64,000 bases of DNA from an uncultured Alphaproteobacteria bacterium (GTDB lineage Bacteria > Pseudomonadota > Alphaproteobacteria > HIMB59), in assembly GCA_902555695.1 (NCBI GenBank), contig CACDTV010000004.1, positions 57,438-121,437 on the forward strand, in the 5' to 3' direction. A model generated the notes under the pieces. That model worked only from the letters and a program-made list of their open reading frames with translations, was not told the origin of the DNA and made no database searches. The position numbers and the translations under genes were made by a program. Positions 9,240 through 18,323 of the stretch are shown in pieces. The stretch's first letter is position 1. Each line of letters starts with the position of its first letter.

Positions 9240-10422
9240 GTTTATTTTTTTTTAGCCTTAATGCGTTAAGTTTTATAAAACCCTCTGCATCTCTTTGATC
9301 ATAATTAGAGCTTTCAAAAGTTGCTAGATCTTCATCATATAAGCTATTGGGTGACTGTCTACCAATGACCGTCACATTACCTTTATAGAGCGCTAGCTTT
9401 ACTTGGCCATTTACTCTTTTCTGAGTGGCGTCAATTGCTTTTTGCATCATCACTCTTTCTGGAGCAAGCCAATATCCATTATAAATTAGTCTTGCATATT
9501 TGGGCATGAGCTCGTCTTTAGTAAAAACCTCTTCTCTATCTAAAGTTATACTTTCCATAGCTCGATGTGCTTTGAGAAGAATTGTGCCACCTGGTGTTTC
9601 ATAGACACCGCGTGATTTAATTCCAACGTATCTATTTTCTACAATATCTACTCTTCCGATGCCATTTGCTGCTCCTAGTTTATTTAACTTTTCTAATAGA
9701 TTAAATGGTGAGAGCATTTTTCCGTTAATAGCAATAGGATCACCATTTTTAAATTGAATAGTGATAATTGTCTCTTTATTAGGTGCTGACTGAGGGCTTT
9801 TAGAAATTCCAAAAACATTTTCAGGTGGTCTTTTCCATGGGTCTTCCAAGATTTTTCCCTCTGCTGATCGATGAAGAACATTTGCATCCACACTATAAGG
9901 GGACTCTTTTTTGTTATGTTTCATGATGGGAATTTTGTTTTTAGCAGCAAATTCCAACAATTTAGTTCTTGATGACAAGTCCCACTCTCTCCAAGGTGCA
10001 ATCACTTTTATTTTGGGTTCTAAGGCATAGTAAGAAAACTCAAAACGCACTTGGTCATTTCCTTTACCTGTTGCTCCATGGGAGACAGCATTTGCTTTTT
10101 CTTTTTTTGCAATCTCAATTTGTCTCTTAGCAATTAATGGTCGAGCAATTGATGTCCCTAAAAGATACTCCCCCTCGTAAATTGTATTACAGCGAAACAT
10201 TGGAAAAACATAATCTCGAACAAATTCCTCTTTTAAATTTTCAATGTATATTTTCTTTGCACCAAGTTTTTTTGCTTTGATTTTCGCTTCAGTTAATTCT
10301 GCGCCTTGACCGAGATCTGCTGCATAGGCAATGACATCTGCATTATATTCTGTTTGTAGCCATTTTAAAATGACACTTGTATCCAATCCGCCTGAGTAGG
10401 CTAAAACAATTTTATTTTTCAT
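9229..10422 (-). CDS. argG: Argininosuccinate synthase
   Basis: Joins citrulline and aspartate with ATP to make argininosuccinate in arginine biosynthesis (cytoplasm). The 397-residue length is normal. The N-terminal ATP-pyrophosphatase motif [11 protein letters not shown] is intact, as are [15 protein letters not shown] and the [23 protein letters not shown] segment of the family. It lies 4 bp downstream of the IalB-like gene on the same strand, so the two may share a transcript. Its TAG stop overlaps the convergent SnoaL-like gene. Confidence 0.97.
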   Translation of the reverse strand: MKNKIVLAYSGGLDTSVILKWLQTEYNADVIAYAADLGQGAELTEAKIKAKKLGAKKIYIENLKEEFVRDYVFPMFRCNTIYEGEYLLGTSIARPLIAKRQIEIAKKEKANAVSHGATGKGNDQVRFEFSYYALEPKIKVIAPWREWDLSSRTKLLEFAAKNKIPIMKHNKKESPYSVDANVLHRSAEGKILEDPWKRPPENVFGISKSPQSAPNKETIITIQFKNGDPIAINGKMLSPFNLLEKLNKLGAANGIGRVDIVENRYVGIKSRGVYETPGGTILLKAHRAMESITLDREEVFTKDELMPKYARLIYNGYWLAPERVMMQKAIDATQKRVNGQVKLALYKGNVTVIGRQSPNSLYDEDLATFESSNYDQRDAEGFIKLNALRLKKNKLKF

Positions 10423-10426
10423 TTTC

Positions 10427-10903
10427 TTAGCAGTCTTTTTGAAGAGAATTATACGCGTTAGTAAAACCTATTAACGTGTATATGTCTGTTGTCTCTGTGC
10501 CTCTTTTAGAATATCCAACAACTGTCATTTTTTTACCAGCTTTTAAAGCTTCAATGATGACAGTATCATCTGCCATTGACCAAGCAGAATCGTCTTCTCC
10601 AAAAAATTGATAATTTTTTGAGTCAATAGTAACTTTAACATATTTTTGTGAGTCATAAGGATAACCAGCATCTATTCTTACGTATTCGGCTGCACCTTCC
10701 TTAAACACATAAAAAATTACTGAACCTCTATTCGTGTAATCACCTTTTTCTGATGTAGGTACTTGGAAAATTGAACATGTTTTATTGTTTATTTTTTTAA
10801 AGGACCACTTGCCATGCTCAAAGTCAATGGAGTGGGTAGCAAACAAATTACCTATTAAAAAAGATAAGCATAAACTTAAGTATAATAATTTTTGTTTAAA
10901 CAT
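10427..10903 (-). CDS. IalB-like (invasion-associated locus B family) periplasmic protein
   Basis: 158 residues with a clear signal peptide ([18 protein letters not shown], cleavage expected after LFA). The rest fits the IalB family of alphaproteobacteria: an early Trp in HGKWSFKK, a Cys in [10 protein letters not shown], central beta-strands ([20 protein letters not shown]), an [30 protein letters not shown] segment and a C-terminal Cys. The two cysteines probably form a disulfide. IalB homologues are often annotated as invasion proteins, but in free-living bacteria their role is unclear. It is upstream of argG on the same strand and divergent from the sigma factor. Confidence 0.72.
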   Translation of the reverse strand: MFKQKLLYLSLCLSFLIGNLFATHSIDFEHGKWSFKKINNKTCSIFQVPTSEKGDYTNRGSVIFYVFKEGAAEYVRIDAGYPYDSQKYVKVTIDSKNYQFFGEDDSAWSMADDTVIIEALKAGKKMTVVGYSKRGTETTDIYTLIGFTNAYNSLQKDC

Positions 10904-10982
10904 GGTGATTTAATGCCAGAGAATATACCAATTAAGATTGATTTTTAAAATAATAAATGGAAAGATATAAGCGGAGAGATTG

Positions 10983-11579
10983 ATGGTAAAAGTTAAAAAT
11001 CCCTTTGTGGAGGCACTTCAGAATATTGCAGAAAGGCAGGATATTGGGAGTTTTAAAAAAATTTTTGATTATTTTGGTCCAAGGCTAAAGTCTTTTTTAA
11101 TGAAGTCAGGTGCAGATGATGCCGTCGCAGAAGAAATCATTCAAGAAACCATGACTATTATTTGGACCAAAGCCGATTATTATGACCCATCTGTGGCATC
11201 ACCAAGTACCTGGATTTATACTATCGCTAGGAACAAGAAAATTGATATTTTAAGAAAAACTAGGAAAGCGGTGTTGGAGGATATTGAGACAGCCATTTTG
11301 CCTCCCGTTGAATCCAAAGCAGATGAGAATATCGAACATGATCAAAAATTTGAAATGGTAGCACAATATTTAGATGATCTTCCAAAAGATCAACTAGATC
11401 TGCTAAAAATGAATTTCTTCGAAGAAAAATCACATGGTGAAATCGCTGAGATTACCAAAATCCCATTAGGCACTGTAAAATCAAGAATTCGTCTAGCATT
11501 AGAAAAGATCCGCGGCAAATTGGAACAAGACGGCAGTATGGTTAATCTAAATAATGACGGCGGAAGTATGGTTAATTAA
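10983..11579 (+). CDS. rpoE: ECF sigma factor, RpoE (ChrR-partnered) type
   Basis: 198-residue group IV sigma-70. Region 2 is at about 25-90 (ADDAVAEEIIQETMTIIWTK, STWIYTIARNKKIDILRK) and region 4 at about 125-185 (LDLLKMNFFEEKSHGEIAE, IPLGTVKSRIRLALEKIR). The ATG at 10983 has a GCGGAGAG ribosome site 5 nt upstream; a TTG immediately before it is less likely. The next gene encodes a ChrR-like cupin anti-sigma, as in Rhodobacter, where RpoE-ChrR controls the singlet-oxygen response. That stress role is inferred from the family. Many such sigma factors are autoregulated, but I cannot assign a promoter confidently. Confidence 0.9.
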   Translation: MVKVKNPFVEALQNIAERQDIGSFKKIFDYFGPRLKSFLMKSGADDAVAEEIIQETMTIIWTKADYYDPSVASPSTWIYTIARNKKIDILRKTRKAVLEDIETAILPPVESKADENIEHDQKFEMVAQYLDDLPKDQLDLLKMNFFEEKSHGEIAEITKIPLGTVKSRIRLALEKIRGKLEQDGSMVNLNNDGGSMVN

Positions 11580-11583
11580 GCAA

Positions 11584-12198
11584 ATGACATTCGAAATTCT
11601 AAGTACACCTGTTAACTCACCTGCAAGTCTAATTTTCCAACAGTGCTTGGCTGAAGTTGACCCTGAGAATAGGTCTCTAAACTCTGCGATTAATGAGTTG
11701 GGCGGTTATTTTTTAAACAAGGCTGAGACATCTCCTTTGTCTAATGAATTATGGAATAAAGTTTTAAATCAAACAAAAAATGAAACATCAGCACCTCAAA
11801 TTGATGAGGAGCATGATCCTTTGTTAAGTCAATTACCATTTACTTTAAGATCCCATTTAAGAAATAAAGAAATTAAGTGGAAATCTTTTAAAGATGTCAA
11901 AGTTGCTTCTATACTACCTAAGGACAACAATGAAAAACTTGAACTTATTCACGTAATGCCTGGTGCAAAAATACCTCAGCACACACATGAAGGCAATGAA
12001 AGCTTTTTAGTTTTACACGGCTCCTATAGTGATGAGTACGGTAGTTACAAACAAGGATCTGTTCAAGTAAGAAGTGATGACCATAATCATACACCCGTTG
12101 GTGATGCAAAAACAGGCTGTATCGGACTAGCTTACACTCACGGTAGAATTAAATTCTCTGGTAAATTTGGTAAGTTATTAAATTTAATCGCTAACTAA
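11584..12198 (+). CDS. chrR: ChrR-family cupin anti-sigma factor lacking the N-terminal zinc motif
   Basis: Partner of the upstream sigma factor. The C-terminal half (about 105-204) is the ChrR cupin, with metal ligands visible in HTHEGNE and DDHNH. The N-terminal part aligns with the anti-sigma domain (FQQCLAEVDPENRSLNSAIN), but the HxxxCxxC zinc ligands of Rhodobacter ChrR are absent. Start choice: ATG 11584, five bases after the sigma stop. An in-frame ATG at 11554 would overlap the sigma gene and add ten residues. Neither has a strong ribosome site. Function as an anti-sigma is inferred from family and context. Confidence 0.82.
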   Translation: MTFEILSTPVNSPASLIFQQCLAEVDPENRSLNSAINELGGYFLNKAETSPLSNELWNKVLNQTKNETSAPQIDEEHDPLLSQLPFTLRSHLRNKEIKWKSFKDVKVASILPKDNNEKLELIHVMPGAKIPQHTHEGNESFLVLHGSYSDEYGSYKQGSVQVRSDDHNHTPVGDAKTGCIGLAYTHGRIKFSGKFGKLLNLIAN

Positions 12199-12204
12199 TT
12201 TTAA

Positions 12205-12603
12205 TTATAAAATATAAAGGATATGTGCTGGGGCAATTCCTGCTGTTAGTATTAACCTTAAAATAAAATAATCAGTTTTAATTATTTTTTCTTTAAAATA
12301 AAAAAAGAAATCAAAGCATAAAACTATGAAATAGCCCGCTATAAAAAAACCAATAGTTTCATCAAATTTTAAGTCAAATGCTAAAACCAAAAATGCATAA
12401 ACAGCTGGGCAAACACTAAACAAAATAGCTATATTATTCTTTGATTGAAGATAAACGCCCCAATATACTGCGCCTAAAAATGACATGATAACTGCAGAGT
12501 AATAAACGAACATATCCTTATCAAAATCAAGAAATATTAAATCGATGTTGTAAAAACAAAGATAAAAAGGAATTAAACCAGGAATACCTATAAGGTAAAT
12601 CAT
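12205..12603 (-). CDS. DUF3429 family small membrane protein
   Basis: 132 residues with about five hydrophobic spans. The pattern GIPGLIPF near the start and SFLGAVYWGV in the middle matches DUF3429 (usually GLAGLIPF and SFLGGVRWG), a family of unknown function common in proteobacteria. It overlaps the upstream pterin dehydratase gene by 4 bp and would be translated with it. Convergent to chrR with a 6-bp gap. Confidence 0.75.
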   Translation of the reverse strand: MIYLIGIPGLIPFYLCFYNIDLIFLDFDKDMFVYYSAVIMSFLGAVYWGVYLQSKNNIAILFSVCPAVYAFLVLAFDLKFDETIGFFIAGYFIVLCFDFFFYFKEKIIKTDYFILRLILTAGIAPAHILYIL

Positions 12604-12842
12604 TCTTGATAAAGTTTATCGATTTGCTCTGCTAAATCTAGGTCTCTTTGGGTAACTTTTTGAACATCATGAGAAATAAGAGAAATAGTAACAGTTCCGT
12701 AATCTAAAATAATTTGAGGATGATGATTTTTTTTCTCAGATAACATCGCCACTTGGCTAGTAAAGGCAAAGCTTTTTCTGTAATTTTTAAATTCAAAAGT
12801 TTTTGTCAATCTACCCTTATTATCTTTTGGCCAATCAGTCAT
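12600..12842 (-). CDS. phhB: Pterin-4a-carbinolamine dehydratase
   Basis: 80 residues. It dehydrates 4a-hydroxytetrahydropterin, recycling the cofactor of aromatic amino acid hydroxylases. The active-site HHP is present in SEKKNHHPQIILDYGTVTI, followed by the family tail SHDVQKVTQRDLDLAEQID. It is shorter than many homologues at the N-terminus but has the full alpha/beta core. It sits 3 bp after the aldo/keto reductase gene and overlaps the DUF3429 gene. No phenylalanine hydroxylase is visible nearby, so it may serve another pterin or act as a Moco-related homologue. Confidence 0.9.
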   Translation of the reverse strand: MTDWPKDNKGRLTKTFEFKNYRKSFAFTSQVAMLSEKKNHHPQIILDYGTVTISLISHDVQKVTQRDLDLAEQIDKLYQE

Positions 12843-12845
12843 AGC

Positions 12846-13883
12846 TTAAGGTGCTGGTGATGGATTGTTTTCATGTACATCATTAATTTCATCAATAATT
12901 TCTTTTGATAATTCTATATCTACTGAATTTATATTTTCTTTCAACTGATCCATTTTTGTTGCACCAATAATATTACTTGTGACAAAGTCTTGTTGGTTAA
13001 CAAATGCAAGTGATAATTCAGTAGGGGTAAGTCCGTTTTCCTCTGCAATTTTACAATATTGCTCTGTAGCTACAATTGATCTCTCATTGGTGTACCTGGT
13101 CCAATCCTCCCAAATTGTTAAACGTGCACCGTCAGGTTTTTTTGAATTTCTATATTTTCCCGTTAACACACCGCAAGCTAAAGGGGAATAAGCCAACAAA
13201 CCTACCTGATCTCTTATGGATATTTCAGACATACCAACTTCATAAGTTCTATTTAATAAACTATATGGATTTTGAACAGACATGACTCTTGGTAGATTTT
13301 TATATTTAGACAAGCTGATGTAATTAGATAAGCCATAAGGAGTTTCATTAGATAGGCCTAGATATCTAATCTTACCCTGATCAATAAATTTTTTTGCTGT
13401 CTCTAAAATTTCTTCAAATGGGGTCCATTCTTTTTCTTCTTTATAATTTTTATATCCCAGCCTCCCAAAAAAATTTGTTTTCCTCTCTGGCCAATGGAGT
13501 TGATAAAGATCAATGTAATCTGTTTGTAATCTTTTTAGGCTTCCTTCTAGTGCTTCGGTGAAATGTTTCTCGTTAAATTGTAGACCACCTCCTCTAATCC
13601 ATCTTACATCAGGGCCTGCGACTTTTGATGCTAATATGACTTTCTCTCTGTTATTTTTCTGTTTAAACCAATTGCCAATTATTTTTTCAGTGGCACCATA
13701 TGTTTTTTCTTTTCCCTTAACTGAATAATATTCCGCGGTATCAAAGAAATTGACCCCTTTTTCTATAGAGTAATCCATTTGCTCAAACGCCTCATTTTCT
13801 GTATTTTGCTCGCCCCAGGTCATTGTACCAAGGCAAATAAGGCTAACTTGAAGGTCAGTATTTCCTAAGGGTTTGAACTTCAT
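12846..13883 (-). CDS. Aldo/keto reductase, Tas-like
   Basis: 345 residues, NADP(H)-dependent TIM-barrel oxidoreductase. Family motifs: GTMTWGEQNTENEAFEQMDY, the catalytic Asp-Tyr in FFDTAEYY, Lys in ILASKVAG, His in IDLYQLHWPER, and the phosphate-binding YSPLACGVLTGKY. The WGEQNTE motif and the long loop after LHWPERKTNFFG resemble E. coli Tas. The physiological substrate cannot be assigned. First gene of a short minus-strand operon with pterin dehydratase and DUF3429. Confidence 0.93.
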   Translation of the reverse strand: MKFKPLGNTDLQVSLICLGTMTWGEQNTENEAFEQMDYSIEKGVNFFDTAEYYSVKGKEKTYGATEKIIGNWFKQKNNREKVILASKVAGPDVRWIRGGGLQFNEKHFTEALEGSLKRLQTDYIDLYQLHWPERKTNFFGRLGYKNYKEEKEWTPFEEILETAKKFIDQGKIRYLGLSNETPYGLSNYISLSKYKNLPRVMSVQNPYSLLNRTYEVGMSEISIRDQVGLLAYSPLACGVLTGKYRNSKKPDGARLTIWEDWTRYTNERSIVATEQYCKIAEENGLTPTELSLAFVNQQDFVTSNIIGATKMDQLKENINSVDIELSKEIIDEINDVHENNPSPAP

Positions 13884-13954
13884 AAAAGATTCATACGGTT
13901 TTACTTGAAAAATATCAAGATAATAGCCATATTAAAAATAATTAAGGAGAAATA

Positions 13955-14662
13955 ATGGTCGAATTAAAACAAAATACATATTCGCAGTCACAATCTACAG
14001 TTATAGATCAGGGCTTAAGAGATTATATGATGAAAGTCTATAATTACATGACCTCTGGTTTAGCAATAAGTGGTTTAGTGGCATGGGGATTTTCTCAGTC
14101 TCCTACTTTAATGGGGGCTATTTATGGCACAGCACTTCAATGGGTTGTAATGCTCGCTCCGCTTGGATTTATTTTCTTTTTAGGCGCAAGATTACAAAAA
14201 ATGTCCACCTCTGCAGCTCAAATGACATTTTGGGCTTTCGCTGCTGTGATGGGAATTTCACTGTCTTATATATTCATAGTATTCACTGGCGTAAGCATTG
14301 TTAGAGTGTTTTTAATCACAAGCTGTACATTCGCTGCAATGAGCATCTATGGATATGCAACTAAAAGAGATTTAACCAAGTTTGGTTCATTTCTTATGAT
14401 GGGGCTCATTGGAATTATTATTGCTAGTGTTGTAAATATATTTTTACAAAGCTCAGCGATGCAATTTGTAATTTCTTGTGTGGGTGTTTTAGTATTTGTG
14501 GGTTTAACTGCTTACGATACTCAAAGAATTAAATCAACTTATTATCAAGTTGCTGGAACTGCTTTTGCAGGAAAAGCTGCCATCATGGGTGCACTAACAT
14601 TATACTTAGACTTTATAAACCTATTCATAATGTTGATGCAATTATTTGGTCAGAGAAGATAA
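13955..14662 (+). CDS. Bax inhibitor-1 / YccA-family membrane protein
   Basis: 235 residues with seven hydrophobic segments after a short polar N-terminus (VIDQGLRDYMMKVYNYM, typical of alphaproteobacterial members). The final segment has the family LTLYLDFINLFIMLMQLFG motif, and YDTQRIK lies in the conserved DTQ region. Bacterial members are inner-membrane channels or regulators; YccA of E. coli modulates FtsH. A preceding AAGGAGAA is a good ribosome site. It is a single-gene unit closed by the terminator at 14684-14712. Confidence 0.95.
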   Translation: MVELKQNTYSQSQSTVIDQGLRDYMMKVYNYMTSGLAISGLVAWGFSQSPTLMGAIYGTALQWVVMLAPLGFIFFLGARLQKMSTSAAQMTFWAFAAVMGISLSYIFIVFTGVSIVRVFLITSCTFAAMSIYGYATKRDLTKFGSFLMMGLIGIIIASVVNIFLQSSAMQFVISCVGVLVFVGLTAYDTQRIKSTYYQVAGTAFAGKAAIMGALTLYLDFINLFIMLMQLFGQRR

Positions 14663-14683
14663 ATAAATTTCAAATTTAATTAT

Positions 14684-14712
14684 AAGGGGTCATTATTGGC
14701 CCCTTTTTTTTT
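14684..14712 (+). terminator. Rho-independent terminator after the BI-1 gene
   Basis: AAGGGGTC and GGCCCCTT form an 8-bp stem (one T-G wobble) around an ATTATT loop, followed by a run of nine T from 14704. It lies 21 bp after the stop. Confidence 0.92.
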
Positions 14713-14758
14713 ACTAATTTAACATATCATTTTTTTAATTTGTCATTAAGATCCTCGC

Positions 14759-15643
14759 GTGATTGGATACATCTTAGCAATTGGTGCTGCAGCTACATGG
14801 TCTATGGTTGCTTTATCAGCAACTAGAATTGTCAGATATTTTGGAAGTTATAACTATAATCTTTTAAGACTAATAGGCATAGTGGTCCTCTTCTTACCCT
14901 ATATTGTAGTTAATTGGGATCCGATTTATTTTAATAAATCAATTTTTATAGCAATATTTTTATCATCGGTAATTGGCATTATAATAGGAGACACATTTTT
15001 ATTTATTTGCCTAAAAAGGCTTGGGCCTAGAAGGCAAGCTTTATTATTTTCTTTGCAAATACCATTTACTATCATTTTAGCAGAAATATTTTTACAAACA
15101 CTTCCCTCTGTGGTCGAGCTCTTTGGATGCTTTTTAATTTTTTTTGGAATCATAGTTGCAATACAATTTAATCGAACAATTCCTGATGATGACTTAGAAA
15201 ACATTCAAGGAAACAAATATATTGGACTGATTGCTGGAGTTGGTCTAGCCCTTTGTCAGGCTATTGGGATCATTCTTATGAAACCTGCGCTTGAAGTAAC
15301 AGACCCTATCATAGTGTCTTATTTAAGAGTTTTAATAGCAGCAATATTGATGTTTTTTAGCTTAAGATTTCTGAAAAATAATGATCTTTTTGAAAGAATG
15401 AAAGATGTTAAAAAAACTTTTTATAGTATTTTTCTTGGCTTTATGGGAATGGGTGTTGGAATGACTATGTTAATAATTGCTCTTAAAAATGGGGATCCTG
15501 GAATTATTTCAACTTTATCAAGCACAATGCCAATTATGATAATACCCATATTATGGATTGTTACTAAAAATTATTCAGGGCATCTAGCAGTAATAGGCGC
15601 TACTCTAACTTGTTTTGGAGCGGGGGTAATTTTTTTAAATTAA
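14759..15643 (+). CDS. EamA/DMT-superfamily transporter
   Basis: 294 residues with ten predicted membrane spans in two EamA repeats (about 1-140 and 155-294). The second repeat starts GLIAGVGLALCQAIGIILMKPAL. A GDTFLFICLKRLGPRRQALLF segment follows the third helix. Members export amino acids, nucleosides or other small metabolites; substrate unknown here. GTG start at 14759. The stop overlaps the convergent HemY-N gene by 4 bp. Confidence 0.9.
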   Translation: MIGYILAIGAAATWSMVALSATRIVRYFGSYNYNLLRLIGIVVLFLPYIVVNWDPIYFNKSIFIAIFLSSVIGIIIGDTFLFICLKRLGPRRQALLFSLQIPFTIILAEIFLQTLPSVVELFGCFLIFFGIIVAIQFNRTIPDDDLENIQGNKYIGLIAGVGLALCQAIGIILMKPALEVTDPIIVSYLRVLIAAILMFFSLRFLKNNDLFERMKDVKKTFYSIFLGFMGMGVGMTMLIIALKNGDPGIISTLSSTMPIMIIPILWIVTKNYSGHLAVIGATLTCFGAGVIFLN

Positions 15644-16071
15644 TCCGAGCCCTTTTCAACATTAACTATTTTTAGATCCTTAGTCTTTTTAATTTGTGTT
15701 TGTAATATTTTGTTTAAAGGATCTTTGCCCAAGTATTTTTTAAACTTTTTCTGACTTTGTGTAGCTTTATCTGTATTGCCCTCGGTAATTGCAACTAATG
15801 TTTCTCTTAAGTGTTCAAGGCCTTTTTGCTCATTTGAGGATTTGTAGCGCATATATGCAGCTCGTGGATAAATAAAAAGCTTTGTAAATGCATAAGAAAA
15901 CAAAATTAAAAGAATAAGAAATGTTATTAAGACAAAAAGGAATTGGACAATGGGAATACTTAGTTGCCAAATTCCTAAAACGAGTGATAGATTGCCAGCA
16001 TTATTAAAAAGATAAAAAAGAACACCGTACCCGCTTATAAAAATTATTAAAATTATTAGTAGCCTAATCAT
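15640..16071 (-). CDS. HemY N-terminal domain protein (shortened)
   Basis: 143 residues. Two hydrophobic helices (LLIILIIFISGYGVLFYLF and LFVLITFLILLILFSYAF) are followed by a basic stretch and a helix pair (RAAYMRYKSSNEQKGLEHL, LVAITEGNTDKATQSQKKFKKYL), as in the HemY N-terminal domain and first TPR. Full alphaproteobacterial HemY is about three times longer, with a TPR array; that part is missing and the gene ends cleanly. It shares the TAATG-type junction with the upstream mitofilin-like gene, the usual pairing in alphaproteobacteria. Confidence 0.65.
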   Translation of the reverse strand: MIRLLIILIIFISGYGVLFYLFNNAGNLSLVLGIWQLSIPIVQFLFVLITFLILLILFSYAFTKLFIYPRAAYMRYKSSNEQKGLEHLRETLVAITEGNTDKATQSQKKFKKYLGKDPLNKILQTQIKKTKDLKIVNVEKGSD

Positions 16072-16862
16072 TAAATCATATTCTCAAGAAAAATTTGATT
16101 ATCATTGTAGATTTGGGCTAGTTCGTAAGAGGATTTAAAAAATATTTTTTGGTTGGGATTTAATTTCTCATATTCAATTATCGCCTTTGTATATTGTCGA
16201 TTATACATTGCATTAATAAACGATGGTAAGGGTTCTGATGAATTTTTTGTAATCTGAATTTCAAATATATTTTCAATAATTCTTTTAAACCATTGAAAAT
16301 TATTTTGTTTCATAAACTCATTTTGTACATATGTATTTTCATTAATTTTTAATTGCTGTACTGAATATGTATAGTCTGGAATAGTGAGTAATTCTTTAAA
16401 TTTTTCTTGATTAAAAAATAAATATTGATTTTGAAGCTTTTGAATATTTTTATTTCGAATTTGTTGTTGATCAATATTAACTATAATCTGATTTATGGTC
16501 AAAATTAATTCATATGCTTCATCATTGGATAATGTAATTTGTTGTGGCTCTGGCTCAACAATAGTGGTTTGGGGTATTTCTTGAACATTTTTTGCTAACT
16601 CTAGTATAAGAGATTCAAGGCGATCTACTTTATCTTCGAGTTCTTTGTTGTTTAAATCATTAATAAAATTTTTCTCTTTTTGAACATTTGGTGATTGAGT
16701 TTCTTGATTTAATTTACTGAATTGAACCTCATCAAATATTAAGAGGTTATTTCGATAGAAGTAGCCTCCCGCTACAGTTATAATGATTAAAAATATTACT
16801 ATTAGAAAAAGATTTCGTTGTAGAAAACCTTTTTTACTGTCATTTTTTTGATTTTCAGACAT
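16071..16862 (-). CDS. Mitofilin/Mic60-like inner-membrane protein
   Basis: 263 residues: a short basic N-terminus, one membrane helix (LFLIVIFLIIITVAGGYFY, about 18-36), a coiled-coil-like acidic stretch (about 60-100, NKELEDKVDRLESLILELA) and a helical C-terminus. In alphaproteobacteria the gene between hemD and hemY encodes a Mic60/mitofilin homologue that shapes intracytoplasmic membranes. Topology and its place before HemY-N and divergent from tsaD support the same identity. Sequence similarity is weak by eye. hemC and hemD, the usual upstream genes, are absent; tsaD starts 29 bp away on the other strand. Confidence 0.55.
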   Translation of the reverse strand: MSENQKNDSKKGFLQRNLFLIVIFLIIITVAGGYFYRNNLLIFDEVQFSKLNQETQSPNVQKEKNFINDLNNKELEDKVDRLESLILELAKNVQEIPQTTIVEPEPQQITLSNDEAYELILTINQIIVNIDQQQIRNKNIQKLQNQYLFFNQEKFKELLTIPDYTYSVQQLKINENTYVQNEFMKQNNFQWFKRIIENIFEIQITKNSSEPLPSFINAMYNRQYTKAIIEYEKLNPNQKIFFKSSYELAQIYNDNQIFLENMI

Positions 16863-16891
16863 TCAATAAGAATCTATATTTTTTTATAATA

Positions 16892-17908
16892 ATGAAAGTT
16901 TTAGCAATAGAAAGTTCTTGTGATGATACATCTATAGCCATTGTAAATGATGATAAAAGTGTTGAGTTTCTTGAAACAATTAATCATAGGAAATTTCATA
17001 AAGATCTTGGGGGCGTTATACCCGAAATGGCAGCAAGACAGCATCTAGAAATTTTAGAAATATTAGGTAAATCAATTAAAAAAATTAAATTTTCAAAAAT
17101 TTCAGCAATAGCTGCAACATTTGGACCTGGGCTTATTGGTGGATTAATTGTGGGGTCATCTTTTGCAAAAGGTTTGTCAATATCTAAGAACGTCAAACTT
17201 GTTGCCATTAATCATTTGCAAGCACATTTATTATCACCCCGACTTGTATCTGATATTAAGTTTCCATATTTATGTCTTCTCGTCTCTGGAGGAAATACTG
17301 CATTAGTATTGGTTAAAAATTCAAAAAGTTTTATCACTCTTGGATCAACAATTGATGACTCAGCGGGTGAGTGTTTTGATAAAGTGGCTAAAGGGTTGGG
17401 GTTGGGGTACCCTGGTGGGCCAGAAATAGAACGCCTAGCATTAGGTGGTAATATTGAGAAGTTTAAACTCCCTATGCCTTTAACAAAGAAAAATAATTGC
17501 GATTTTTCTTTTTCAGGTTTAAAAACAGCATCGCTAAATACCATAAAAGATAATAAAAAAACGAAAGTATTTATGAGAGACTTTTCGGCTTCATTTCAAC
17601 ATACTGTATATAAAGTATTTGAAATTAAAATATTAAATAGCATTAAACTTTTACAAAAAGAAAATATTAAAATTAATGATTTTTCTATTTGTGGTGGAGT
17701 AGCGGCAAATAAATATTTAAATACTGAACTTCAAAAACTTATTTCAACAAAAAAACTTAATTTTCATCAAGTGCCTTTACCTTTATGTACCGACAATGCT
17801 GCAATGATTGGTTGGAATGCTATTGAAATTATGAAAAGTAGAAAAATTAGGTATAATAATTACAATGTAAGACCAACACCTAATATACTAATTCATGAAC
17901 ACTTCTAA
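16892..17908 (+). CDS. tsaD: tRNA N6-adenosine threonylcarbamoyltransferase
   Basis: 338 residues, normal length. TsaD transfers the threonylcarbamoyl group to A37 of ANN-decoding tRNAs with TsaB/TsaE. ASKHA fold with LAIESSCDDTSIAIV at the start, TFGPGLIGGLIVGSSFAKG, a metal-binding HLQAH (often HMEGH), CLLVSGGNTAL and the C-terminal CGGVAANKYL and CTDNAAMIGWNA. It overlaps the EVE-domain gene by 14 bp. In many alphaproteobacteria gpsA lies between them; it is absent here. Confidence 0.97.
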   Translation: MKVLAIESSCDDTSIAIVNDDKSVEFLETINHRKFHKDLGGVIPEMAARQHLEILEILGKSIKKIKFSKISAIAATFGPGLIGGLIVGSSFAKGLSISKNVKLVAINHLQAHLLSPRLVSDIKFPYLCLLVSGGNTALVLVKNSKSFITLGSTIDDSAGECFDKVAKGLGLGYPGGPEIERLALGGNIEKFKLPMPLTKKNNCDFSFSGLKTASLNTIKDNKKTKVFMRDFSASFQHTVYKVFEIKILNSIKLLQKENIKINDFSICGGVAANKYLNTELQKLISTKKLNFHQVPLPLCTDNAAMIGWNAIEIMKSRKIRYNNYNVRPTPNILIHEHF

Positions 17909-18323
17909 AAGTTATTGGCTCTTAAAATCAGAGCCTGGTTCATGGTCGTGGGATCAACAAAAAAAGAAAAAAACTGAACATTGGGACGGTGTTAGAAATT
18001 ATCAGGCAGCAAATAATATGAAAAAGATGAGAAAAGGTGATGAGTGTCTGTTTTATCACTCAGTAACAGAGAAGGCTATTAAGGGAATAGTTAAGGTTAC
18101 TAAGGAATATTATCCGGATCACACAGATAAAAAAGGAATATTTGGAATGGTTGATGTAACCTATGTCAAAGATCTAAATGAAGTTTACTTATCAGAAATA
18201 AAAGCAGACCCATTTTTCCAAGATTTTCCACTGGTAAAACAAGCCAGATTAAGTGTAATGCCTGTAACATTGAAGCAATGGAAGAAATTAATTAATATGA
18301 GTGAAAAAAATGAGAGAATTTAA
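17895..18323 (+). CDS. EVE domain protein (thymocyte nuclear protein 1-like)
   Basis: 142 residues spanning a single EVE domain: [44 protein letters not shown] and [12 protein letters not shown] match the family closely. EVE is a PUA-like fold that binds modified nucleic-acid bases. It starts within the end of tsaD and overlaps the start of acs, so translation is probably coupled. The tsaD-EVE pairing recurs in alphaproteobacteria and suggests a housekeeping RNA/DNA role rather than defence (inference). Confidence 0.95.
   Translation: MNTSKSYWLLKSEPGSWSWDQQKKKKTEHWDGVRNYQAANNMKKMRKGDECLFYHSVTEKAIKGIVKVTKEYYPDHTDKKGIFGMVDVTYVKDLNEVYLSEIKADPFFQDFPLVKQARLSVMPVTLKQWKKLINMSEKNERI

Noticed and set aside
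10904..10982. An RpoE-type -35/-10 promoter upstream of the sigma gene
   Set aside because: TGATTT and ATATAAG-like pieces exist but the spacing and match are too poor in such AT-rich DNA to call.
17895..18323. EVE-domain gene as part of an anti-phage defence system
   Set aside because: EVE domains occur in defence genes, but here it is packed between tsaD and acs in a housekeeping context with no defence neighbours.
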